A stretch of DNA of 64,000 bases, from NCBI RefSeq assembly GCF_014596975.1, contig NZ_JACVXD010000006.1, forward strand, positions 94,538 through 158,537, given 5' to 3'. Under the pieces are notes generated by a model. That model was not told the origin of the DNA. It was given only the letters and a program-made list of their open reading frames with translations, and ran no database searches. The position numbers and the translations under genes are program-made. This stretch comes from Aestuariibaculum marinum. Lineage in GTDB: Bacteria > Bacteroidota > Bacteroidia > Flavobacteriales > Flavobacteriaceae. Position 1 is the stretch's first letter, and each line of letters starts with the position of its first letter. Positions 26,704 through 34,298 of the stretch are shown here, piece by piece.

Positions 26704-27873
26704 ATGAGTCGAGAAAAACATTTTGAAACATTAGCAGTGAGAACGCAGTCGGAAACGACACAGTTTTCAGAACATTCGGTACCCCTGTATTTAACATCAG
26801 GGTTTGTGTTTGATGATGCCGAAGAAATGAGAGCATCGTTTGCTGAAGAAAAGCAACGTGATTTATATAGTCGTTACAGTAATCCTAACGTAAACGAATT
26901 TGTAGAAAAAGTTTGTGCTATGGAAGGTGCAGAGAGTGGTTATGCTTTTGCAAGCGGAATGGCTGCAGTATTTTCAACCTTTGCTACTTTATTAGATGCA
27001 GGCGATCACGTCGTATCGTGTAGTTCAGTTTTTGGAGCAACTCATGGTTTATTCACGAAGTATTTCCCGAAATGGAATATTGAGTGTTCATATTTTAATG
27101 TAGATGAAGTTGATACGATTGAAAGTTTAATTAAACCCAATACTAAATTTTTATATGCCGAAACTCCTACCAACCCAGGAGTTGATGTGTTGGATTTAGA
27201 TTTTTTAAGTGCCATTTGTAAAAAGCACAATATACTTTTAGTGATTGACAATTGCTTTGCAACGCCCTATTTACAAAACCCGATTAAACACGGTGCTGAT
27301 ATCGTAATCCATTCGGCAACCAAATTAATGGATGGTCAAGGTCGTGTATTAGGTGGTGTTGCTGTTGGTAAGAAGGAGTTGATTAGAGAAATTTATTTAT
27401 TCTCACGTCTTACAGGTCCGGCTATGAGTCCGTTTAATGCCTGGGTATTATCAAAATCTTTGGAAACTTTAGCTGTAAGAACAGAAAAACACTGTGAAAA
27501 TGCACTTAAAATTGCTGAGTTTTTAGAAAGTCATCCCAAAGTAAAATGGGTGAAGTATCCGTTTTTAAAATCACATCGTCAGTATGAAATTGCTAAAAAG
27601 CAAATGCGATTAGGGGGAAGTATTGTGGCTTTTGAAGTTGAAGGCGGCGTTGAAGGCGGTCGATCCTTTTTCGATAATATAAAAATGTGTTCATTGTCAG
27701 CAAACTTAGGAGACACCAGAACGATTGTAACGCATCCGGCAAGTACAACGCATGCCAAAGTTGAGCCAGAAGTAAAAGCAGCTGTTGGTATTACTGATGG
27801 TTCGGTACGTATTTCTGCGGGACTAGAGCATATCGACGATATTATAGCCGATTTAAAACAGGCTTTAGGATAG
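26704..27873 (+). CDS. metZ: O-succinylhomoserine / O-acetylhomoserine sulfhydrylase (Cys/Met PLP family)
   Basis: This 389-residue PLP enzyme of the cystathionine-gamma-synthase family makes homocysteine from acylhomoserine and sulfide. Family motifs are RYSNPNVNEFVEKVCAMEGAE, FASGMAAVFSTFATLL, YAETPTNPG and the PLP-lysine segment HSATKLMDGQGRVLGG (Lys near residue 207). The DGQGR variant is typical of MetZ-like sulfhydrylases. An upstream ATG at 26683 adds seven residues; I prefer MSREKHF. It lies 80 bp after the MetX fusion, whose N-terminal domain provides the substrate, and ends in a strong terminator. Whether the acyl group is acetyl or succinyl is not decided. Confidence 0.9.
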   Translation: MSREKHFETLAVRTQSETTQFSEHSVPLYLTSGFVFDDAEEMRASFAEEKQRDLYSRYSNPNVNEFVEKVCAMEGAESGYAFASGMAAVFSTFATLLDAGDHVVSCSSVFGATHGLFTKYFPKWNIECSYFNVDEVDTIESLIKPNTKFLYAETPTNPGVDVLDLDFLSAICKKHNILLVIDNCFATPYLQNPIKHGADIVIHSATKLMDGQGRVLGGVAVGKKELIREIYLFSRLTGPAMSPFNAWVLSKSLETLAVRTEKHCENALKIAEFLESHPKVKWVKYPFLKSHRQYEIAKKQMRLGGSIVAFEVEGGVEGGRSFFDNIKMCSLSANLGDTRTIVTHPASTTHAKVEPEVKAAVGITDGSVRISAGLEHIDDIIADLKQALG

Positions 27874-27894
27874 TGTTACCAATAAAATCAGAAT

Positions 27895-27931
27895 AAAAAA
27901 AAGCGTTACTTTTTACGGTAACGCTTTTTTT
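27895..27931. terminator. Bidirectional terminator after metZ
   Basis: A run of A, GCGTTAC (27903-27909), a short loop, GTAACGC (27918-27924) and a T-run to 27931 form an intrinsic terminator usable from both sides. It separates metZ from the convergent DUF2264 gene. Confidence 0.9.
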
Positions 27932-27946
27932 ATTTGATATTAAAAT

Positions 27947-29155
27947 TTAATTCTGATAGGCATCTCGAACGACTGAATCGTCCCCACCCCAGATTTTAAC
28001 CATGGTCCATGGTTCGGATTTTGAGGTCCAGAACGAATGGCTTTCAGGTAACCCTAAAGGAAGAAACCCTAAAGAGGTTAGGTATAGACTTCCTGTGTTT
28101 ATGTATGGCTCAGCCATTTTTGGCTGATGACCAACAACACCTAATTGTAACCATCCTTTTTTATCGTAAGTGCCTTTGGCTTGTAGCACACGTTTTAAAA
28201 CAGCAGTTAAAGCAGATCGAACCTGACCTTCAGATAAATCTTTAGGTAATTGTTCTAAAAGTGCTATTTGGGCAAGAGATTGAAAACTTCCGAATCTGTA
28301 AACTGATGATCTTCCAACAACAGGATAAGTGCCTTCAGGTGAAACTTGGCGTTCTAAAATTTTAGAATAGCGTTGCGCTCTTTTAATAACGTCGTCGTAT
28401 AATCTTTTGTAAGGATGATTGGCTTCTTTAATGGTTGTAACCACATCAATAAGCATCGGGTGAATAACGAATGAGTTGTAATAATCCCAGTGGTAATATT
28501 TTCCATCAGAATACAAACCGTCACCAACATACCATTCCATGTGTTTGTTTAAAGCATATTCAATGCGTAAGTAGTCGGCTTCATCTGTAAATTTTACAAA
28601 AAAGGCTTCAACTGTTGCTGCAAATAGCAACCAGTTATTATAGGGGACATTTTTAATGGTTCTCGATTTTTTAAAGGCATCGATAACCATTTGTTTAGTA
28701 TCATCAGAAAGTGGTTCCCATAATTGCTTAGGTGCTCTTAAAAACCCTTGAGCAAGGAATGCGGCATCTACCAACGGTTGTGCACCTTTATCAAAGTTTA
28801 AGTAGTCTTTAGATTTTGGGTTAACAGCATTGTGAATGGCTTTTTGTGCTAACTCAATATATGTTTCACGAAGTTTACCTTCTTTGGTGTTGCTTGGCCC
28901 TAATTCTAACCAAGGAGCAATCCCTGCCATAAGTCTTCCGAAGGCTTCCAAACCAGCAAATTTACTACGGTCGCCATAGTCAAAGCTGCTTTGCTCAGTA
29001 GGCATGGTAGCCTTAAGTTTATCTTTTGCTAATGCGGTTAAGACGGGTTCAGACATTTTTGTTAATTCTTCAACCCAAAGTTCGCGGTCGGTTTGAGCTG
29101 AGGTAAGCTGAACAGATATTAAAAGAATTAATAGGGTGATTATGTGTTTTTTCAT
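27947..29155 (-). CDS. Exported DUF2264 protein, likely polysaccharide-processing hydrolase
   Basis: This 402-residue protein begins with a signal peptide (MKKHIITLLILLISVQLTSA). The mature chain matches DUF2264 in pattern: an alpha/alpha-barrel-like protein with NNWLLFAATVEAFFV, YSDGKYYHWDYYNSFVIHPML, GRSSVYRFGSFQSLAQIALL and TGSLYLTSLGFLPLGLP. DUF2264 members have been linked to glycoside hydrolase activity on uronic acids (CAZy GH154, to my recollection). It is three bases downstream of a GH88 gene, so the two are co-transcribed and likely act together on periplasmic acidic oligosaccharides. The exact linkage is unknown. Confidence 0.82.
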   Translation of the reverse strand: MKKHIITLLILLISVQLTSAQTDRELWVEELTKMSEPVLTALAKDKLKATMPTEQSSFDYGDRSKFAGLEAFGRLMAGIAPWLELGPSNTKEGKLRETYIELAQKAIHNAVNPKSKDYLNFDKGAQPLVDAAFLAQGFLRAPKQLWEPLSDDTKQMVIDAFKKSRTIKNVPYNNWLLFAATVEAFFVKFTDEADYLRIEYALNKHMEWYVGDGLYSDGKYYHWDYYNSFVIHPMLIDVVTTIKEANHPYKRLYDDVIKRAQRYSKILERQVSPEGTYPVVGRSSVYRFGSFQSLAQIALLEQLPKDLSEGQVRSALTAVLKRVLQAKGTYDKKGWLQLGVVGHQPKMAEPYINTGSLYLTSLGFLPLGLPESHSFWTSKSEPWTMVKIWGGDDSVVRDAYQN

Positions 29156-29158
29156 GTT

Positions 29159-30361
29159 TTATTTTAAAGTTTTATTTCTGTAAAGCGCTTCAAGGAAATA
29201 ATAGTCAGCGTAATTTAATGGCACATCGATTTCCGAATTGTGAGGCAGACTTCCTACAGAATGTTTTAATAAGAAGCCATTGTTGGTTTGTGATTCAGCG
29301 AAGTAATCTGGACTACTTAAAGAGTTAATGATACTATTGGCAAAACTCTTATAAGTCTTACGTTCTTTTTTATCTAAGAACGTGCATAATTCGTATAAAG
29401 CAGAAGCTGTAATCGCTGCCGCTGAAGCATCACGAGGTGTGTCGCTGTTTACAGGAGCATTGTAATCCCAATACGGAATGTTGTCTTTTGGTAAATTCGG
29501 GTGATTTTTAATGTAATCGGCAATATGTAGCGCTTGTTCTAAATATTTAGGGTCTTTAGTTGCTCTGTAACACATAGTAAAACCATAAAGTCCCCAGGCT
29601 TGACCACGTGCCCAAGACGAATCGTCAGCATAACCTTGGTGTGTTTTTTTAGCTAATACTTCGCCCGTTTCGGTATTGTAATTTAATACATGGTAAGAAG
29701 AATAATCGTCTCTGAAATGATTTTTCATTGTAGCATTAGCATGAGAAACTGCAATATTATAAAAGGTAGAGTCTCCTGAAATTTTAGTGGCATGGAACAG
29801 TAATTCCAGATTCATCATATTATCAACAATTACCGGGCAGTTCCATTTTTTACTTGCGTTCCACGACTGAATAATGCCTGCTTTGGGGTGAAAACGCGTA
29901 GCTAAAGATTTAGCTGTTTGCACAATCACATCATCATAAGCTTTTGAAGGTGATTTTTTAAGGGCATTACCATAGCTGCATTCTATCATAAACCCGATAT
30001 CGTGATTTTCTCTCCAGTGTTGAACACTATCTAACCGCTCTGTATATTCTGTAGCAAGGCTTTCCCATTTAGAATCGTTGGTTAAAAGGTTTAAATACCA
30101 AAGCGAGCCAGGGTAGAATCCACTAGTCCAATCGTAAATACCAGTTAAACCTGTTTCTCCATTTTTTTTGATGGATCTGGGCATCATGCGTTTGGTGTTC
30201 AGTTTGTCATAAATGCTTTTGCTTAAAAAAGTATATTGTTCGGCACAGGCATTAACAACTTTGTTATTTGACTTAGGAGGTTGCCTGTCACTGTTATTGT
30301 AACTTTGAAAAAGTAAGATGCAGGATAAAAGTGCTATTGACTTTAAAATGTTTTTAATCAT
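29159..30361 (-). CDS. GH88 unsaturated glucuronyl hydrolase
   Basis: This 400-residue exported protein starts with a hydrophobic signal that contains a possible lipobox Cys (LLSC). The alpha/alpha-barrel GH88 motifs are clear: YDWTSGFYPGSLWYL, MIECSYGNAL, IVDNMMNLELLFHA (catalytic Asp) and DDSSWARGQAWGLYGF (second essential Asp and Trp), then RDASAAAITASALYEL. GH88 enzymes hydrate the delta-4,5 unsaturated uronic acid left by polysaccharide lyases on ulvan, glycosaminoglycans, alginate-like or pectic oligomers. No lyase gene is in the window, so the parent polymer is not known. The gene leads the two-gene unit with DUF2264. Confidence 0.9.
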   Translation of the reverse strand: MIKNILKSIALLSCILLFQSYNNSDRQPPKSNNKVVNACAEQYTFLSKSIYDKLNTKRMMPRSIKKNGETGLTGIYDWTSGFYPGSLWYLNLLTNDSKWESLATEYTERLDSVQHWRENHDIGFMIECSYGNALKKSPSKAYDDVIVQTAKSLATRFHPKAGIIQSWNASKKWNCPVIVDNMMNLELLFHATKISGDSTFYNIAVSHANATMKNHFRDDYSSYHVLNYNTETGEVLAKKTHQGYADDSSWARGQAWGLYGFTMCYRATKDPKYLEQALHIADYIKNHPNLPKDNIPYWDYNAPVNSDTPRDASAAAITASALYELCTFLDKKERKTYKSFANSIINSLSSPDYFAESQTNNGFLLKHSVGSLPHNSEIDVPLNYADYYFLEALYRNKTLK

Positions 30362-30511
30362 GTTTTAGAAATAGTTTTTTTCGAGGTTTCTAAAGTATGA
30401 AATTATATTAAAATGAGTAAGTGTGTTCGATAACAATTATTCTAATAAATTTAGTTTTGGCAATTTTTGGCCATGTTTATTAGATTTTAATTAATTAACT
30501 ATATTTACACC

Positions 30512-30928
30512 ATGTTATCTAAGAAAACAAAATACGGGTTAAAGGCGCTTACATTTATTGCGAGGCAAGAAGGTGATGTGCCTGTGCAGGTAGGGGAAAT
30601 TGCTAAGGGAGAGCAAATCCCGCAGAAATTCTTGGAAAGCATTCTTCTAACCTTAAGGAAAGCCGGTGTTTTAGGGTCTAAAAAAGGAAAACACGGCGGA
30701 TATTATTTAAGGAACGAACCTTCTGAAATTAACATGGCCGACGTAATGCGTGTGCTGGAAGGTCCAATTGCTATGGTGCCATGTGTGAGTTTAAACTTCT
30801 ACGAAAAATGCGACGATTGTGTTAATGAAGCACAATGTAGCGTGCATAAACTCATGATTCAAGTAAGAGATAGTAATCTTAATGTCTTTAAGAACACCAC
30901 TTTAGCCGATTTGTCTTTCTCCGGTTAG
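30512..30928 (+). CDS. Rrf2-family transcription regulator, probable control of sulfur assimilation
   Basis: This 138-residue winged-helix regulator has the Rrf2 N-terminal pattern KKTKYGLKALTFIARQ, the recognition-helix region QIPQKFLESILLTLRKAGVLGSKKGKHGGY and VMRVLEGPIAMVPC. Four Cys lie in the sensor region (91, 100, 103 and 109), comparable to the cluster-binding Cys of IscR-type members. A [2Fe-2S] or redox sensor is therefore possible. It is transcribed alone, 166 bp before the sulfate-assimilation operon. A 9-bp inverted repeat just upstream of that operon's promoter is a candidate binding site. Rrf2 proteins such as CymR control cysteine metabolism elsewhere, so the role is inferred from family and context. 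Confidence 0.85.
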   Translation: MLSKKTKYGLKALTFIARQEGDVPVQVGEIAKGEQIPQKFLESILLTLRKAGVLGSKKGKHGGYYLRNEPSEINMADVMRVLEGPIAMVPCVSLNFYEKCDDCVNEAQCSVHKLMIQVRDSNLNVFKNTTLADLSFSG

Positions 30929-30992
30929 CTAATAATTTTTAAAAAATCACAAAACTTTAAGAGATATTTTTCAGTTAAACTGATAAAAATTT

Positions 30993-31019
30993 ACATTATT
31001 CGAAAAAGTTGAGTAATGT
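30993..31019. promoter_or_regulatory. Candidate operator: inverted repeat upstream of the cys operon promoter
   Basis: ACATTATTC (30993-31001) and GAGTAATGT (31011-31019) form an imperfect inverted repeat (8 of 9 pairs) with a 9-bp spacer. It abuts the -33 element of the operon promoter by two bases, the place for an activator or repressor site. Confidence 0.45.
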
Positions 31020-31021
31020 GC

Positions 31022-31051
31022 TTTGTCATGTTAAATAATGTTTTACTTTTG
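31022..31051 (+). promoter_or_regulatory. Consensus Bacteroidota promoter of the sulfur-assimilation operon
   Basis: TTTG (31022-31025), an 18-bp spacer and TACTTTTG (31044-31051) match the phylum's -33/-7 promoter consensus exactly. Transcription should start near 31058, 37 bp before the DUF2061 gene. Confidence 0.7.
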
Positions 31052-31094
31052 TAATTCCTATTAAATCTATAGGGTTAATGTAAATAGTAAAAAA

Positions 31095-31358
31095 ATGATT
31101 GAGCAAGTATTAACAAATTCAAGTCAGAAAGAAAAAACTACCTATAAAACAGATGCGGCTTCAGAAAAGCCAATTAGGAGTGTGGTTAAGTCTTTAAGCT
31201 GGAGAACTGTAGGTACTCTGGATACTATTTTAATCTCCTGGATTGTAACCGGAGAACTAACCTTGGCCTTTTCTATAGGCTCTATAGAACTGGTGACAAA
31301 AATGGTGCTTTACTTTTTTCATGAGCGCATTTGGAATTCTATTAAATGGGGAAAATAA
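31095..31358 (+). CDS. DUF2061 small membrane protein
   Basis: This 87-residue protein has a charged N-terminus of about 30 residues. The DUF2061 core follows: RSVVKSLSWRTVGTLDTILISWIVTGELTLAFSIGSIELVTKMVLYFFHERIWNSIKWG, with two predicted membrane helices and a conserved C-terminal HERxWN motif. The function of this family is unknown. It is the first gene of the sulfate-assimilation operon, 8 bp before cysH, so it may serve sulfate or sulfite handling at the membrane. That is inference from position only. Confidence 0.85.
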   Translation: MIEQVLTNSSQKEKTTYKTDAASEKPIRSVVKSLSWRTVGTLDTILISWIVTGELTLAFSIGSIELVTKMVLYFFHERIWNSIKWGK

Positions 31359-31366
31359 TTTGAATT

Positions 31367-31987
31367 ATGATTACAGAAGATACATTACAGGAGTTAAATA
31401 AGTCATATAAAGAGGCATCGCCATCTGAAATTATCAAGAAAGCTTTAGAATTACATGAAAAAGCTGTCGTTACTACGAATTTCAGACCTTACGAAGCAGC
31501 TATTTTACATGCTGTGAAACAGGAAGCCTCATCTATTCCGGTGGTATGGTGCGATACCGGATACAATACGCCACAAACCTACAGACACGCCGAGCAGGTT
31601 ATTAAAGATTTGGATTTAAACGTGTTTTTATACGTGCCAAAACAAACCACTGCCCATCGCGATGTCGTATTGGGGATACCAAGCGTCGATGCACCAGAAC
31701 ACGCATTATTCACAGAGCAAGTGAAGCTGGAACCTTTTAGACGTGCCATGGAAGAACACAAGCCAAAAGTTTGGTTTACAAATTTACGTCAGGGACAAAC
31801 AGCTTTTAGAGATAGTATTGGTATATTTAGTGTGAGTAAAGATGGGGTTTTAAAAGTAAGTCCGTTCTATTATTGGTCTGACGCCGATTTAGATACTTAT
31901 TTACAAGACCACAATTTGCCGAATGAATTTAAATATTTCGATCCAACTAAAGCATTGGCTAACCGAGAGTGTGGTTTACATGCTTAA
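31367..31987 (+). CDS. cysH: Phosphoadenosine phosphosulfate (PAPS) reductase
   Basis: This 206-residue protein of the adenine-nucleotide alpha-hydrolase fold reduces activated sulfate to sulfite. VVWCDTGYNTPQTYRHAEQ and KVWFTNLRQGQTAFRDS are the substrate-binding segments, and the C-terminal NRECGLHA holds the catalytic Cys. The paired Cys motifs that bind [4Fe-4S] in APS reductases are absent; the only cysteines are those two. It therefore looks like the PAPS type that relies on thioredoxin. That type needs an APS kinase, and none is present in this operon. It is followed by cysD after 21 bp. Confidence 0.87.
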   Translation: MITEDTLQELNKSYKEASPSEIIKKALELHEKAVVTTNFRPYEAAILHAVKQEASSIPVVWCDTGYNTPQTYRHAEQVIKDLDLNVFLYVPKQTTAHRDVVLGIPSVDAPEHALFTEQVKLEPFRRAMEEHKPKVWFTNLRQGQTAFRDSIGIFSVSKDGVLKVSPFYYWSDADLDTYLQDHNLPNEFKYFDPTKALANRECGLHA

Positions 31988-32008
31988 GAAAAAAATTAAA
32001 AAATTACG

Positions 32009-32914
32009 ATGAACAAAGACACGTCACATATCAATTCATTAGAAAACGAAGCGATATACATTATTAGAGAAGTAGCAGCCCAGTTTGAAAGACCAGTGTT
32101 GTTATTTTCAGGAGGAAAAGATTCTATAACCTTGGTAAGATTGGCTGTTAAGGCCTTTTATCCAGCAAAAGTACCTTTCCCTTTAATGCATATCGATACC
32201 GGGCATAATTTTCCGGAAACTATTGAATTTAGAGATCGTTTGGTTGAAGAATTAGGACTTGAACTTATTGTTAGAAATGTTCAGGATTCTATCGATGAAG
32301 GAAAAGTGAAAGAAGAAACAGGGCGTTACGCAAGTAGAAATCAACTGCAAACAACAACGCTTTTAGATGCTATTGAAGAATTTAAGTTCGATGCTTGTAT
32401 TGGTGGCGCACGTCGCGATGAAGAAAAAGCGAGAGCTAAAGAACGTATTTTCTCTGTTCGTGACGATTTTGGTCAGTGGGATGAGAAAAACCAGCGTCCG
32501 GAATTATTCGATATGTTAAATGGTCAAATCGATTTAGGGCAAAACGTTCGTGTATTCCCAATTTCAAACTGGACGGAGTTAGATGTATGGTCTTATATTG
32601 AAGAAGAAGATATCGAGATTCCATCTATCTATTTTGCTCATAAACGTAAAGTATTCTTAAGAGATGGTATGATTTGGTCTGCAGAGGATGAAGTGGTTTA
32701 CAGAGATGATCATGAAGAAGTAATTGAAGAATTAGTGCGTTTTAGAACCGTGGGAGATATGAGTTGTACGGCTGCGGTATTATCAGAAGCGACAACCATT
32801 TCAAAAGTAGTTGAAGAAATTCGCGAGAGTACCATTTCAGAGCGTGGAGCGCGTATTGATGACAAGCGTTCAGAGGCTGCGATGGAAAAACGTAAGCAAC
32901 AGGGGTATTTCTAA
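32009..32914 (+). CDS. cysD: Sulfate adenylyltransferase subunit 2
   Basis: This 301-residue ATP sulfurylase catalytic subunit makes APS from sulfate and ATP. The PP-loop LLFSGGKDSITLVRLA (about 32-47) and HIDTGHNFPETIEFRD are clear. CIGGARRDEEKARAKERIFS and the C-terminal GDMSCTAAV, ending in RKQQGYF, are the usual CysD segments. It works as a heterodimer with the GTPase CysN, encoded next. Confidence 0.96.
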   Translation: MNKDTSHINSLENEAIYIIREVAAQFERPVLLFSGGKDSITLVRLAVKAFYPAKVPFPLMHIDTGHNFPETIEFRDRLVEELGLELIVRNVQDSIDEGKVKEETGRYASRNQLQTTTLLDAIEEFKFDACIGGARRDEEKARAKERIFSVRDDFGQWDEKNQRPELFDMLNGQIDLGQNVRVFPISNWTELDVWSYIEEEDIEIPSIYFAHKRKVFLRDGMIWSAEDEVVYRDDHEEVIEELVRFRTVGDMSCTAAVLSEATTISKVVEEIRESTISERGARIDDKRSEAAMEKRKQQGYF

Positions 32915-33006
32915 AACCAATTTTTTACCCACAACTACAAAAACTTTTTAAAACGAATTAAAAATTAAGCTAATGGTTCAGACTATTAGTAACAGCATAA
33001 AAATTT

Positions 33007-34254
33007 ATGGAAGTATTAAAAATAGCAACAGCAGGAAGTGTAGATGACGGAAAAAGTACGTTAATAGGTCGTATTCTTTACGATACAAAATCATTAACTA
33101 CTGATAAGTTAGAAGCTATAGAAAAAACAAGTAAACAACGCGGTTATGATTACTTAGATTTCTCGTTAGCAACCGATGGTTTAGTGGCAGAAAGGGAACA
33201 GGGGATTACTATTGATGTAGCGCATATCTATTTTTCAACAAAAAAGAAAAGCTACATTATTGCCGATACACCAGGTCATGTGGAGTATACACGAAACATG
33301 GTTACGGGAGCGTCAACATCACAGGCTTCTATTATTTTAATCGATGCAAGAAAAGGGGTTATCGAACAAACCAACCGTCACTTCTTTATTAATAATTTAT
33401 TACGAATTAAAGATATTGTTGTTGCTATTAACAAAATGGATTTGGTTGATTATTCAGAAGAAGTTTACAATAAAATTAAAGCAGACTTTGAAGCTTTAAT
33501 GAGTAAACGAGATTATCAAGATCAAAAAATCACCTTTATTCCGGTAAGTGCTTTAAAAGGAGATAACGTGGTTCATAAATCAGAAGAGATGCCTTGGTAT
33601 AAGGGAGAAGCGTTGTTAGAGCATTTAGAGCAATTAAATAAGGCGGATATTTATAATGTAGGTACACCGCGTTTCCCTGTGCAGTATGTAATTCGTCCAA
33701 AAACTGATGAGTTCCACGATTTCAGAGGCTATGCAGGAAAAGTATATGGAGGTAATTTAAGTGTTGGAGATGAGGTTATGGTATTACCATCTAAAACCAG
33801 ATCGAAAATAAAAGACATTTACTTTTATAACGAAAAGTATGAAACAGCGTCAAGACGTTCATCAGTAACTATTACATTGGAAGATGATATTAATGTAAGT
33901 CGTGGTGATATGATTGTTAAAGAAAACGATCTGCCAACTATCGATAAGCAGTTTACAGCTAACGTATGTTGGATGGATGCGACGACCTTGACACCAGGAA
34001 CCAAGTATGTGGTTCAACATGGCGTTAATAAGGTGTTAGCTAAAGTAGATCGCATCAATCATAAAATACATCCAGATTATTCTGGAATTGAAAAAGATGT
34101 TACTGAATTGAAAGTAAACGATATTGCTTCGGTAACCTTCAAATTAAACAAACCAATTTTTTACGATCAATTTAAAAATCACAGAACAAACGGTTCGTTC
34201 ATTTTAATTGATTCGCAATCTAACAATACTGTTGGGGCAGGGTTTATTCAATAA
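33007..34254 (+). CDS. cysN: Sulfate adenylyltransferase subunit 1 (GTPase)
   Basis: This 415-residue elongation-factor-like GTPase drives ATP sulfurylase. G-box motifs are intact: AGSVDDGKSTLIGRILYDTK (G1), EQGITIDVAH (G2), DTPGHVEYTRNM (G3) and NKMD (G4). The chain ends after the third beta-barrel domain (VGAGFIQ). It has no C-terminal APS kinase domain of the CysNC kind. It lies 92 bp behind cysD, the largest gap within the first part of the operon. Confidence 0.95.
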   Translation: MEVLKIATAGSVDDGKSTLIGRILYDTKSLTTDKLEAIEKTSKQRGYDYLDFSLATDGLVAEREQGITIDVAHIYFSTKKKSYIIADTPGHVEYTRNMVTGASTSQASIILIDARKGVIEQTNRHFFINNLLRIKDIVVAINKMDLVDYSEEVYNKIKADFEALMSKRDYQDQKITFIPVSALKGDNVVHKSEEMPWYKGEALLEHLEQLNKADIYNVGTPRFPVQYVIRPKTDEFHDFRGYAGKVYGGNLSVGDEVMVLPSKTRSKIKDIYFYNEKYETASRRSSVTITLEDDINVSRGDMIVKENDLPTIDKQFTANVCWMDATTLTPGTKYVVQHGVNKVLAKVDRINHKIHPDYSGIEKDVTELKVNDIASVTFKLNKPIFYDQFKNHRTNGSFILIDSQSNNTVGAGFIQ

Positions 34255-34298
34255 AAAAATAAAAATTCTTTCTTAACAGAAAGGTCAGGTATGAAGTT

